From: Curtobacterium flaccumfaciens
Lineage (GTDB): Bacteria > Actinomycetota > Actinomycetes > Actinomycetales > Microbacteriaceae
DNA length: 64,000 bases
Reading direction: 5' to 3'
Assembly (NCBI RefSeq): GCF_004361695.1
Contig: NZ_SNVW01000008.1
Coordinates: 1-64,000 of the forward strand
Shown here piece by piece: positions 8,594 to 17,178 of the stretch (the first letter of the stretch is position 1; every line of letters begins with the position of its first letter). A program made the translations under genes and the position numbers. The notes beneath the pieces were generated by a model. It was not told the origin of the DNA and ran no database searches. It saw nothing but the letters and a program-made list of their open reading frames with translations.

Positions 8594-10279
8594 ATGTTCA
8601 AGACAACCCGTTCACGGCTCGCCATCGGCGGCGCCGTGCTCCTCGCTGCCGGCCTCGCGCTGAGCGGCTGCAGCTCCAGCGGCTCCGCCACCTCCGGCGA
8701 CGCCGACTCGACCCTGGTCGCCTACACCGGCCAGTCCGGCGACTACCAGATCAACTACAACCCGTGGTCGCCGTCGAACATCGGCGGCGTCGGCACGATC
8801 TACGAGTCGCTCTTCTTCATCACCAACGTCAACACGAACGACCCGAAGCCGCTCCTCGGCAAGTCGTCCGAGTGGAACAGCGACGGCACGCAGCTCACGA
8901 TCACCCTGCGGGACGGCGTGCAGTGGAGCGACGGCAAGCCCTTCACCTCGAAGGACGTCGTCTTCACGCTCGACATGCTCAAGAAGCAGAAGGCGCTCAA
9001 CTCGATCGGCTACGACGGCACCGCGAAGGCCGAGGGCGACGACAAGGTCATCGTGACGTTCGCCGAGCCGTCGTTCGTGCTCGGCCCGAACCTGCTCGGC
9101 AAGACCTGGATCGTGCCCGAGCACCTGTGGAAGGACATCGACCCCACCACCGACGTCGTGCGGAAGCCCGTCGGCACCGGTCCGTACACGCTCGGCACCT
9201 TCAAGGCGCAGGCCTTCACGCTCGAGGCCAACAAGAAGTACTGGGGCGGCGCCCCCGCGGTGAAGACCATCCGCTACCTGTCGCTCTCCGGCAACACCGC
9301 CGGCGCCGACGCGCTCTCGCAGGGCTCCATCGACTGGCAGACCGGCCCGGTGCCGAACATGGACGACATCCCCGGCAAGTACCCGGGCTACGACGGCATC
9401 ACCGTCGGCCAGAACCAGATGGCGCTCCTCACCTGCTCGTCCGAGGCGATGGGCTGCACGGGCCCGCAGACCGACCCGGCCGTCCGGCACGCGATCGCCG
9501 ACGCGATCAACCGCAAGCAGCTCAACTCGCTCGCGTTCATGAACACGGCCAGCGACATCTCGCCGACCTTCGCGCTCACCACGACGCAGAAGGACATGAT
9601 CTCGAAGGACATCGAGCCGGCCGTGATGCCGAACAGCGCCGACACCAAGGCGGCCGCCTCGACGCTCGAGGGCGCCGGCTACGCCAAGGGTGCCGACGGC
9701 ATCTACGCCAAGGACGGCAAGAAGCTGTCCCTGACGGTCGAGGTCGTCACCGGCTGGACCGACTACATCACCGCGATCGACACCATGACGCAGCAGCTCA
9801 AGGCCGCGGGCATCGAACTCAAGGCGCAGCAGTCGTCGTGGAACGAGTGGACCGACAAGAAGACGAAGGGCAACTTCCAGCTCGCCATCGACTCGCTCGG
9901 CCAGGGCCCGACCGCGAACCCGTACTACCTCTACAACAACTACTTCTCGACGGCGAACACCGCGAAGGTCGGCGAAGCGGCCCCGATGAACATCGCCCGC
10001 TACAGCAACGCCGACGTGGACAGCGCCCTGACGAAGCTCGCGGCGACGAACCCCGACGACACGGCCGCCACGCAGCCGCTGCTCGACACCATCCAGCAGC
10101 ACGTCGTCGAGGACATGCCCTACATCCCCGTGATGACCGGCGGCACGACGAGCGAGTTCCACGCCGCGAAGTTCACCGGCTGGCCCACCGAGAAGAACCT
10201 CTACGCCTTCCCGGCGGTCTGGGCGAGCCCGGACAACGCCGAGATCTTCAAGGCGCTCAAGCCGGCGAAGAAGGGCTGA
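8594..10279 (+). CDS. Oligosaccharide ABC transporter lipoprotein (SBP family 5)
   Basis: This is the extracellular solute-binding subunit of the importer encoded by the next four genes. The N-terminus is a lipoprotein signal with lipobox LSGC, making Cys26 the lipidated residue, followed by a Ser/Gly/Thr-rich linker. The remainder is a family 5 (peptide/oligosaccharide) binding protein, with YESLFFITNVN and DGVQWSDGKPFTSKDVVFT as family landmarks. Total length is about 561 aa. The start is ATG 8594, with GGAAGG at 8582-8587. Family 5 proteins bind peptides or oligosaccharides; the flanking glycosidases favour galacto- or manno-oligosaccharides here. Confidence 0.9.
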   Translation: MFKTTRSRLAIGGAVLLAAGLALSGCSSSGSATSGDADSTLVAYTGQSGDYQINYNPWSPSNIGGVGTIYESLFFITNVNTNDPKPLLGKSSEWNSDGTQLTITLRDGVQWSDGKPFTSKDVVFTLDMLKKQKALNSIGYDGTAKAEGDDKVIVTFAEPSFVLGPNLLGKTWIVPEHLWKDIDPTTDVVRKPVGTGPYTLGTFKAQAFTLEANKKYWGGAPAVKTIRYLSLSGNTAGADALSQGSIDWQTGPVPNMDDIPGKYPGYDGITVGQNQMALLTCSSEAMGCTGPQTDPAVRHAIADAINRKQLNSLAFMNTASDISPTFALTTTQKDMISKDIEPAVMPNSADTKAAASTLEGAGYAKGADGIYAKDGKKLSLTVEVVTGWTDYITAIDTMTQQLKAAGIELKAQQSSWNEWTDKKTKGNFQLAIDSLGQGPTANPYYLYNNYFSTANTAKVGEAAPMNIARYSNADVDSALTKLAATNPDDTAATQPLLDTIQQHVVEDMPYIPVMTGGTTSEFHAAKFTGWPTEKNLYAFPAVWASPDNAEIFKALKPAKKG

Positions 10280-10313
10280 CCCCGATGGGATCGCGACCGA
10301 GGAGCACTCGACG

Positions 10314-11303
10314 ATGACCTACTTCCTGCGCAAGATCGGCTTCTACGTCGTCGCACTGTGGGCGGCACTGACGCTGAACTTCATCATCCCCAGGCTCCTG
10401 CCCGGGAACCCGGTGGACATCCTGCTCGCCAAGCTCCAGCAGCGCGGCGGACAGGTGACCCCGGCGACCCGGCAGGCGTACGAGCTGCTCCTCGGTGGCG
10501 ATTCCTCGCAACCGCTCATCGTCCAGTACGGCCAGTACCTCGGCAACGTGTTCCGCGGTGACCTCGGTGTGTCCGTCAGCTACTTCCCGGCGCCCGTGAC
10601 CGAGGTCATCGCGAGCTCGCTGCCGTGGACCATCGCCCTCGTCGGGATCGCCACGATCCTGGCCGCGATCATCGGCGTGGGGCTCGGGGCGTTCGTCGGG
10701 TGGAAGCCGGGGACCTGGCTCGACTCGTTCGTCCCCGCCACCACGCTGCTCGCCGCCGTGCCGTACTTCTGGCTGGCGCTCATCCTGGTGTACTTCTTCG
10801 CCACCGGCCTCCACCTGTTCCCGTCGCAGGGCGGCTACGACGTCGTGCTCACCCCGGGCTTCAACTGGGAGTTCATCGGTTCGGCGATCCAGTACGGGAT
10901 CCTGCCGGCGGCGACGATCGTGCTCGCCTCGCTCGGCGGCTGGCTGCTCGGCATGCGCAACATGATGGTGTCGACGCTGTCCGAGGACTACATCACCACC
11001 GCCCAGGCGAAGGGCCTGCCGAACGGCAAGATCCTGCGCAACTACGCGGCCCGGAACGCGGTGCTGCCGTCCGTCGCCGGCTTCGCGATCTCCCTCGGGT
11101 TCATCGTGTCCGGGTCCGTCGTCACCGAGCAGGTGTTCTCGTACCCGGGCATCGGGTCGAAGTTGCTGTCCGCGGTGACCAACAACGACTACGCGCTCAT
11201 GCAGGGGATCTTCCTGTTCATCACCCTGGCGGTCCTCGGCGCGAACCTCGTCGTCGACCTGCTGTACGGGATCATCGACCCGCGGACGCGGGCCCGGAGC
11301 TAG
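10314..11303 (+). CDS. ABC importer permease, DppB type
   Basis: This is the first membrane subunit of the oligosaccharide importer. It opens MTYFLRKIGFYVVALWAALTL, the standard first helix of DppB-type permeases, and has about six membrane segments. The cytoplasmic EAA loop (DYITTAQAKGLPNGKIL) contacts the ATPase. Its 329 aa are normal. It lies 34 bp after the binding-protein gene and 13 bp before the partner permease, within one operon. Confidence 0.92.
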   Translation: MTYFLRKIGFYVVALWAALTLNFIIPRLLPGNPVDILLAKLQQRGGQVTPATRQAYELLLGGDSSQPLIVQYGQYLGNVFRGDLGVSVSYFPAPVTEVIASSLPWTIALVGIATILAAIIGVGLGAFVGWKPGTWLDSFVPATTLLAAVPYFWLALILVYFFATGLHLFPSQGGYDVVLTPGFNWEFIGSAIQYGILPAATIVLASLGGWLLGMRNMMVSTLSEDYITTAQAKGLPNGKILRNYAARNAVLPSVAGFAISLGFIVSGSVVTEQVFSYPGIGSKLLSAVTNNDYALMQGIFLFITLAVLGANLVVDLLYGIIDPRTRARS

Positions 11304-11316
11304 GGGAGGAGACGAC

Positions 11317-12396
11317 ATGACCAACATCCAGCAGGACACCGAACCCACCATCGGCGCGCTCGCCGAGGAGGCCGACTCCACCACGTCGATCGCCACCCGG
11401 CGGTCCGGCAAGGGCGGCGTGCGCCGCTTCCTGCCGACCCTCACCCCGTGGCTCGTCACGGGCATCGTCCTCGTCGCCGGCGTCACGCTGTTCGGGGTGA
11501 TCGGGCCGCTGCTCGTCGGCGACCCGAACACCATCCGCGACTCCGGCCTGCAGGGACCGAGCGAGGCGAACCTGCTCGGCACGACGCAGACCGGGCAGGA
11601 CGTCCTCGCCCAGCTCGCCTACGCCACCCGCGGCAGCCTGCAGATCGGCCTGATCGTCGGCGTCCTCGCCACGGTGCTGTCCGCGTTCTTCGGCATCCTC
11701 GGCGCGTACCTCGGCGGCATCATGGACGAGGCGTTCTCGCTCTTCTCGAACGTCTTCCTCGTGATCCCCGGACTGCCGCTCGTGATCGTCATCTCCGGCC
11801 TGGTGCCGCGTGAGGCGCGCGGGCTCTGGACCATCGCCATCGTCCTCGCGATCACGTCGTGGGCCGGCTCCGCGCGGGTGCTCCGTGCGCAGACGATGTC
11901 GATCCGCAACCGCGACTACGTCTCCGCCGCGCGGGTCGCGGGCGAGCGGCCCTGGCGGGTGATCGCGGTCGAGATCCTGCCGAACCTGCTGCCCGTCCTG
12001 GCGTCGCAGTTCGTGTTCGCGGTCATCGCGGCGATCCTCGGGGAAGCCGGACTGTCGTTCCTCGGGCTCGGGGCCTCGAACTCGTCGACACTCGGCACGA
12101 TGCTCTTCTACGCCCAGAACGGCTTCGCGCTCGCGAACGGTGCGTGGTGGTGGTTCGTGCCGCCGGGGCTGCTCATCGCCCTGCTCGGCATGGGCCTGTC
12201 GCTCGTGAACTTCTCGATCGACGAGGTCATCAACCCGCGCCTCGCGAACGTGCGTGCGCAGCGCCGCCGCGAACGTCGCCTCCGTCGCGCCACACGTTCC
12301 ACCCGGACTGGAGGCACGGCTCGCGTCGCCACCGCCGGTCACGACAGTGCGCATCACGACAGTGCGCACCACGACACGAAGGGGGCCGGCCGATGA
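11317..12396 (+). CDS. ABC importer permease, DppC type
   Basis: This is the second membrane subunit. It has an N-terminal cytoplasmic stretch, about six helices, and an EAA loop around RDYVSAARVAGERPWRVI. GGAGGAG precedes the ATG. At 359 aa it is slightly long because of an Arg-rich, then His-rich C-terminal tail (SAHHDSAHHD) built on a short DNA repeat near 12345-12380. That tail follows a copy of the dispersed GGAGGC motif at 12308-12318, so it may be a late addition to the gene end. The stop overlaps the next gene by ATGA. Confidence 0.91.
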   Translation: MTNIQQDTEPTIGALAEEADSTTSIATRRSGKGGVRRFLPTLTPWLVTGIVLVAGVTLFGVIGPLLVGDPNTIRDSGLQGPSEANLLGTTQTGQDVLAQLAYATRGSLQIGLIVGVLATVLSAFFGILGAYLGGIMDEAFSLFSNVFLVIPGLPLVIVISGLVPREARGLWTIAIVLAITSWAGSARVLRAQTMSIRNRDYVSAARVAGERPWRVIAVEILPNLLPVLASQFVFAVIAAILGEAGLSFLGLGASNSSTLGTMLFYAQNGFALANGAWWWFVPPGLLIALLGMGLSLVNFSIDEVINPRLANVRAQRRRERRLRRATRSTRTGGTARVATAGHDSAHHDSAHHDTKGAGR

Positions 12397-13316
12397 CCGC
12401 CACCGAGACCACGACCGCGGGACCGGTCGCCGCCACCGCCGGGGGCCGCCGCGACGCCGTGCTCACCATCGAGCACCTCGACGTCGTCTACGAGACCGAG
12501 CACCCGGTGCACGCCGTGAAGGACGTCTCGCTGACGCTCGCGCCCGGCGAGATCCTCGGGCTCGCGGGGGAGTCCGGCTGCGGCAAGACGACCCTCGCCT
12601 ACGCCATCACCCGGCTGCACAAGCCGCCGGCGAAGGTCACGTCCGGCAGCATCACGTTCCACGACCGCGACGGCAGCGACGTCGACCTGCTCGGGCTCGG
12701 GGACGAGCAACTGCGGGCCGTTCGCTGGTCGAAGCTGTCGATGGTGTTCCAGGGGGCGATGAACGCGCTCAACCCGGTCACCACGATCCGGGCGCAGCTC
12801 GACGACGCGCTCAAGGAGCACCGCCGCGGCCTGTCCCGCAAGGAACGCCGGGCCATCGCCGAGGACGCGCTGAGCCGCGTCGGCGTGGACCCGTCCCGCA
12901 TCACGGCGTACCCGCACGAGCTCTCCGGCGGCATGCGGCAGCGCGTCATGATCGCGATGGCGATGCTGCTCGAGCCGCAGATCATGATCATGGACGAACC
13001 GACCACGGCACTCGACGTCGTGGTGCAGCGGGAGATCCTCCGTGAGATCGTGCGGCTGCGCGACGAGCTCGGCTTCGCCGTCGTGTTCATCACGCACGAC
13101 CTGCCGCTGCTGCTCGAGATCAGTGACCGGATCGCGATCATGCTGCGCGGCGAGGTCGTCGAGTTCGACCGGGCGTCGGTGATCCAGCACGAACCCAAGC
13201 ACCCGTACACGAAGCGGCTGCTGCAGTCGTTCCCGAGCCTGTCGGGGGAGCGCGGGGCGTTCATCCGGAGCGGCGTGGACTCGGGCATCGCCACCGACCA
13301 GGAGGTCGCGTCATGA
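12393..13316 (+). CDS. ABC importer ATPase, DppD type
   Basis: This ATP-binding subunit energises the importer. It shows Walker A GESGCGKTT, signature LSGGMRQRV, Walker B IMIMDEPTTALD and the switch His in FITHDLPLL. The C-terminus carries the oligopeptide-transporter extension (KHPYTKRLLQSFPSL). ATG 12393 overlaps the upstream stop (ATGA), giving 307 aa. Open frame continues upstream but is not needed. Confidence 0.92.
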   Translation: MTATETTTAGPVAATAGGRRDAVLTIEHLDVVYETEHPVHAVKDVSLTLAPGEILGLAGESGCGKTTLAYAITRLHKPPAKVTSGSITFHDRDGSDVDLLGLGDEQLRAVRWSKLSMVFQGAMNALNPVTTIRAQLDDALKEHRRGLSRKERRAIAEDALSRVGVDPSRITAYPHELSGGMRQRVMIAMAMLLEPQIMIMDEPTTALDVVVQREILREIVRLRDELGFAVVFITHDLPLLLEISDRIAIMLRGEVVEFDRASVIQHEPKHPYTKRLLQSFPSLSGERGAFIRSGVDSGIATDQEVAS

Positions 13317-14206
13317 CCAGCGTCACCGTCAGCCACCTCGGCAAGGACTTCCACACCCGCAAGGGCCTGCGACGCCAGACCCTGCGCGCCGTCGACGACG
13401 TGTCGTTCGAGCTGCAGCCCGGCCGCACCGTCGCCCTGGTCGGCGAGTCCGGCTCCGGCAAGTCCACCATCGCCCGGATGCTCGCCAAGCTCGAGAGCAC
13501 CACGCGCGGCTCGATCGACGTCCGGCTCGACGACGGCACCCCGGTGCTCGGCAGCATGTACCGCCGGCACGTGCAGATGGTGTTCCAGGACCCGTTCGCG
13601 TCACTCAACCCGTTCCACTCGATCGAGCACCACATCGCCCGACCGCTGCAGCTGCACCACCGCACGCACGGAGCCGACGAGACCGCGGAACGCGTCCGGG
13701 AGCTCCTCGGCCGCGTCAACCTCGACGAGGACTTCGCGACCCGTCGGCCGCACGAGCTCTCCGGCGGCCAGCGGCAGCGCGTCGCCATCGCCCGCGCGCT
13801 CGCACCGGGCGCGCAGGTGCTCGTCGCCGACGAACCGGTCTCGATGCTCGACGTGTCGATCCGGCTGAGCGTGCTCAACCTGATGGGACGCCTGCAGCGC
13901 GAGGACCGGCTCGCCGTCCTGTACATCACGCACGACCTGGCGACCGCGCGGCACTTCTCGGACGAGATCCTGGTGCTCTACCGCGGCCGGGTCGTCGAGC
14001 GCGGCCCCTCGGACGCCGTCATCCTCGACCCGCACCACGACTACACCCGGCTCCTCGCCGAGGCGGCACCGGACCCGGAGCGCGGGGAACGGCGGGTGAC
14101 GGCGGGGCCGGCGCTCGACCGCTCCACGATCGACAACACCACCTGCTACGACCACACGGTCGGCGAGTGGGTGTCGAGCGAGCCCGCTCCGGTCGGGGCG
14201 CGATGA
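13313..14206 (+). CDS. ABC importer ATPase, DppF type
   Basis: This is the second ATPase of the importer, pairing with the previous gene as a heterodimer. Motifs are Walker A GESGSGKST, signature LSGGQRQRV, Walker B VLVADEPVSMLD and switch His in YITHDLAT. Its 297 aa are typical. It overlaps by ATGA at both ends, upstream with the DppD-type gene and downstream with the second GH36 gene, so transporter and enzyme are made together. Confidence 0.92.
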   Translation: MTSVTVSHLGKDFHTRKGLRRQTLRAVDDVSFELQPGRTVALVGESGSGKSTIARMLAKLESTTRGSIDVRLDDGTPVLGSMYRRHVQMVFQDPFASLNPFHSIEHHIARPLQLHHRTHGADETAERVRELLGRVNLDEDFATRRPHELSGGQRQRVAIARALAPGAQVLVADEPVSMLDVSIRLSVLNLMGRLQREDRLAVLYITHDLATARHFSDEILVLYRGRVVERGPSDAVILDPHHDYTRLLAEAAPDPERGERRVTAGPALDRSTIDNTTCYDHTVGEWVSSEPAPVGAR

Positions 14207-16317
14207 GTCCGTCCCCGGGGTCCGTCGACTGGGTCACGGACGGGTTCGCCGCCCGCTTCCGGATCGACCCCGACCAGCCCGTCGCCCTGGTGTCGTTCGT
14301 GGCCGCCGACGGGGTGCTCGCCGACGGCACGCTCTCCGATGGGCCCGACGACCCGCAGCCGCTCGTCGAGCTGACGACCGTCGGGCACGGTCGGTTCCCC
14401 GGCGGATTCCGGCACGTGGACTCCACGATCGGGGCGCGACTGCGCCCGGTGTCGCACCAGGCGTCCGAGGACGTGACCGATCCGTGGTTCCGGGTCGTGC
14501 AGGCGGACGCGGCCACGGGCCTCCAGGTGGAGTCGGTCTTCCGGGCGCGAGCCGGCGTCGCGGCGTTCCGGACGTGGACCGAGGTGCGGGCCGAGCGGGG
14601 CGAGCACGTCGTGGACTTCGTGTCCTCGTTCGCGACCGGGGCGTTCCTGACGGACTCGGGTGCCGGTGTCGACGACCTCGTGCTGACGCACGCGGACAAC
14701 GACTGGGCGGCGGAGAGCCGCTGGCGGACCGATCCGCTCCGCGACATCGGGCTCGCGCGCATCGACCGCGAGGCCCAGCACCACGCGCCGCGCAGCCGGG
14801 CCGTCGTGCAGAACCGGGGGTCGTGGTCGACGGGTGAGGCGCTGCCGATCGGGGTGCTGTCCGCTGCCGGGTACGCGCTCGTGTGGCAGGTCGAGCACAA
14901 CGGTCCGTGGTTGTACGAGCTGGGGGAGACCCGGCGGCACGCGTACGTGCTGTGCAGCGGGCCGACCGACCAGGAGCACCAGTGGACGGCGGTCGTCCGG
15001 CCCGGGCAGCCGTTCGTCTCGGTGCCGGTGTCGGTCGGGATCGCCTCGTCGGTGGGTGGGGCGTTCGCGGTGCTGACCGCGCAGCGACGGGCGTTCCGGC
15101 ACCTCCGCGACGCCGATCGCGCACTGCCGCTCGTGTTCAACGACTACATGAACACGCTCATGGGCGACCCGACCACCGAGAAGCTCCTGCCGCTGATCGA
15201 CGCGGCCGCCGAAGCCGGGGCCGACCTGTTCTGCATCGACGCCGGCTGGTACGCCGAGGGGCACTGGTGGGACACCGTCGGCGCGTGGGAAGAGGCTGCG
15301 TCGCGGTTCCCGACCGGGCTCGGGTCCGTGATCGACCACATCCGCTCGCGGGGCATGCAGGCGGGGCTCTGGCTCGAGCCCGAGGTGATCGGGATCCACT
15401 CACCGCTGGCGTCGTCGTTACCGGCGTCTGCCTTCGTGCACCACCACGGCGTCCGCGTCGCCGAGCACGGGCGGCACCTGCTCGACCTGCGCTCGCCGGA
15501 GGCCCGGGCACACCTCGACTCCGTCGTCGACCGGCTGGTCGGGACGCTCGGGGTGACGTTCTTCAAGATGGACTACAACACGATGACGGGGCCGTGGTCC
15601 GGGTCGATCGAGCACGCGCGGGCGCTGCTCGACTGGCTCGACGCCGTGCAGGCGCGGCACCCGGAGCTGCTCATCGAGAACTGCGCCTCGGGGGCGATGC
15701 GGGCCGACTTCGCGATGCTGTCCCGGTTGCACATGCAGTCGACGTCGGACCAGCAGGACCCGGTGCTGTCCGCCTCGATCGCCGCCGCAGCGCCCGCCGC
15801 GATGCTGCCGGAGCAGGCAGGGAACTGGGCGTACCCGGCGCCGTCGATGTCATCGGACCTGTTCGAGCTCTCGCTCGTGAACGGGGTGCTCGGGCGGATG
15901 TACCTGTCGGGGTACCTCAACGAGATGTCCGCTGCGCAGCGGTCGGTGGTGGCCTCGGCGATCGCCGCGCATCGTCAGGTGCTCGAGATCGTCGACTCGT
16001 CGGTGCCGGTGTGGCCGCTCGGGCTGCCGGCGTGGGAGGACAGGTGGCTGTCGCTCGGGCTGCGCGCTGCGTCGGGAGATCTGTACCTGTCGGTGTGGGC
16101 GTTGCCGGGGGCGTCGTCGGCGGTGTCGCTGCCGCTGGGGTCGTTGGGTCGGACCGGTGCGGACGTCACCGTTGAGGCGCTGTTCCCGACGGCACTCGGG
16201 CCGTGGTCGGTTTCCTGGGACGGAGCCTCGGGGGAGCTGCACATCGACCACGGTGGGGCGACGCCCACCGCGCGGGTGTTCCGCGTCCGGTCGCAGGAGG
16301 CGGACGCGGGGCGGTAG
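14203..16317 (+). CDS. GH36-family alpha-galactosidase, divergent
   Basis: This GH36 (clan D) enzyme is coupled to the transporter genes by an ATGA overlap at 14203-14206. The probable nucleophile is Asp457 in FFKMDYNT and the acid/base Asp516 in QSTSDQQDP. ENCASGAMRADF is the substrate-contacting loop of the family. Its motifs differ from those of the GH36 protein at 3.5 kb (KWDQN, SDSND), so the two are not recent duplicates and may act on different linkages. The N-terminus (about residues 1-300) is the beta-supersandwich. It is 704 aa with no signal peptide. Alpha-galactosidase is most likely; a related alpha-glycosidase or transglycosylase is possible. Confidence 0.84.
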   Translation: MSPSPGSVDWVTDGFAARFRIDPDQPVALVSFVAADGVLADGTLSDGPDDPQPLVELTTVGHGRFPGGFRHVDSTIGARLRPVSHQASEDVTDPWFRVVQADAATGLQVESVFRARAGVAAFRTWTEVRAERGEHVVDFVSSFATGAFLTDSGAGVDDLVLTHADNDWAAESRWRTDPLRDIGLARIDREAQHHAPRSRAVVQNRGSWSTGEALPIGVLSAAGYALVWQVEHNGPWLYELGETRRHAYVLCSGPTDQEHQWTAVVRPGQPFVSVPVSVGIASSVGGAFAVLTAQRRAFRHLRDADRALPLVFNDYMNTLMGDPTTEKLLPLIDAAAEAGADLFCIDAGWYAEGHWWDTVGAWEEAASRFPTGLGSVIDHIRSRGMQAGLWLEPEVIGIHSPLASSLPASAFVHHHGVRVAEHGRHLLDLRSPEARAHLDSVVDRLVGTLGVTFFKMDYNTMTGPWSGSIEHARALLDWLDAVQARHPELLIENCASGAMRADFAMLSRLHMQSTSDQQDPVLSASIAAAAPAAMLPEQAGNWAYPAPSMSSDLFELSLVNGVLGRMYLSGYLNEMSAAQRSVVASAIAAHRQVLEIVDSSVPVWPLGLPAWEDRWLSLGLRAASGDLYLSVWALPGASSAVSLPLGSLGRTGADVTVEALFPTALGPWSVSWDGASGELHIDHGGATPTARVFRVRSQEADAGR

Positions 16318-16356
16318 AGGGACGCGGGCCGGATGGCAGCCGGTGTGCGTCCTGGT

Positions 16357-16392
16357 CTGGAGGCGCGGTGCGAGTGGGGGCCGCGCCTCCAG
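16357..16392. repeat. Dispersed GGAGGC inverted repeat
   Basis: CTGGAGGCGCGG at 16357-16368 and its exact inverse CCGCGCCTCCAG at 16381-16392 flank a 12-base loop just after the GH36 operon. It is one of the complete inverted pairs of the window-wide family and could fold as a terminator-like hairpin. Confidence 0.8.
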
Positions 16393-16566
16393 GCCATGGG
16401 ATGAGGGAAGTCCGAGGGGCGCCGGCTGCGCGAGTCCGGTGATCAGTGGTCCGGGACGGACGGACGATGCCGTTCTCGTCGCTGTCGGATCTGGACCGCG
16501 ATCCCCGGGTTTCACGGTCCGGATCGGACACGGCCGAAATCGGGTGCCAGTCGGCAGCGGCCTTCG

Positions 16567-16728
16567 GCCGACGTGCGCTGGGATGCGCTGGTCATCGTCG
16601 GTGGTCTCGTGTTCGAGGCGCCGGAGGGGAACGTCGACGTGGATCGACGTGGTCGATGTCGTACGACAACGACGGTGTCGTTCCGTGCGCGTGCAACGGT
16701 TGCGGGCGCGGGGGTGCGACAACGCTGA
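16567..16728 (+). pseudogene. Decayed copy of the 5' part of the unknown gene at 17.2 kb
   Basis: Read from 16567 the frame begins ADVRWDALVIVGGLVFEAPE. This closely matches PDVRWDALAIAGDLVLEVPE at the start of the protein encoded at 17175-18335, and the DNA of the two segments (16567-16625 and 17206-17264) is also alike. Similarity ends after about 60 bp and a stop follows at 16726. A further piece near 16466-16500 (DDAVLVAV) resembles DDRVLVAV from the same protein but stands out of order. This is a scrambled, non-functional paralogue remnant. Confidence 0.65.
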
Positions 16729-16798
16729 TGTCGTGCGACACCGACCTTGTCGTTGCTTGCGCGCGCAACGGCCTGCCGGCACGAGCGGTGCCCGTTCT
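16655..16798. repeat. Diverged 72-bp tandem duplication
   Basis: A segment starting GATGTCGTACGACAACGAC at 16655 recurs as GATGTCGTGCGACACCGAC at 16727. The two 72-bp units remain recognisable through the TGTCGTT and GCGCGTGCAACGG parts. They sit in non-coding DNA between the gene remnant and the small membrane protein. I see no function. Confidence 0.6.
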
Positions 16799-16872
16799 GC
16801 GGCGGATCGTCGGCGTCCGTCCGGTTCAATACGATGAACGTTGAACGGATGCGGAGCAAGGGGGAGTCGACC

Positions 16873-17178
16873 GTGGGTGCACCGATCTGGCTGATCGTGA
16901 TCGGTGGGGTGCTGGTCGCCCTCGGCAGCCTGGCGTACGCCGGACTCTGGCGGTCGTGGATGCGACGCAGCACGCCGGCGATGCCCTTCGGCATGTTCTG
17001 GCTCGGGCTGGCGCTCGTCTGCGAGGGCGTTGCGGCGTTCTGCTTCAACGGGCCAGTGGTGCTCGCCCTCGTCCTGATGGTGGCCTTCGTGCTGTGCGGC
17101 GTGCTCGGGATGTGGTTGCTGTTCGGTGGGGCGCGGTGGGCGACACCGCGGTGGTCACGACGGGCAGCCCGCCGATGA
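16873..17178 (+). CDS. Small membrane protein
   Basis: A protein of about 101 aa with three hydrophobic segments: WLIVIGGVLVALGSLAYAG, then two around FWLGLALVCEGVAAF and LALVLMVAFVLCGVLGMW. I start it at GTG 16873 because GGGGGAG lies seven bases upstream; ATGs at 16834 and 16849 would add 8-13 residues. It overlaps the next gene by ATGA, so the two are co-translated and perhaps act together. I recognise no family. Confidence 0.65.
   Translation: MGAPIWLIVIGGVLVALGSLAYAGLWRSWMRRSTPAMPFGMFWLGLALVCEGVAAFCFNGPVVLALVLMVAFVLCGVLGMWLLFGGARWATPRWSRRAARR

Noticed and set aside
16446..16844. A 132-codon frame with Cys-rich, repeated MSYDND/MSCDTD segments
   Set aside because: It runs through the paralogue remnant in another frame and the 72-bp duplication; its upstream part is Arg/Ser-rich and there is no ribosome binding site. 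The repetition is better explained by non-coding DNA duplication.
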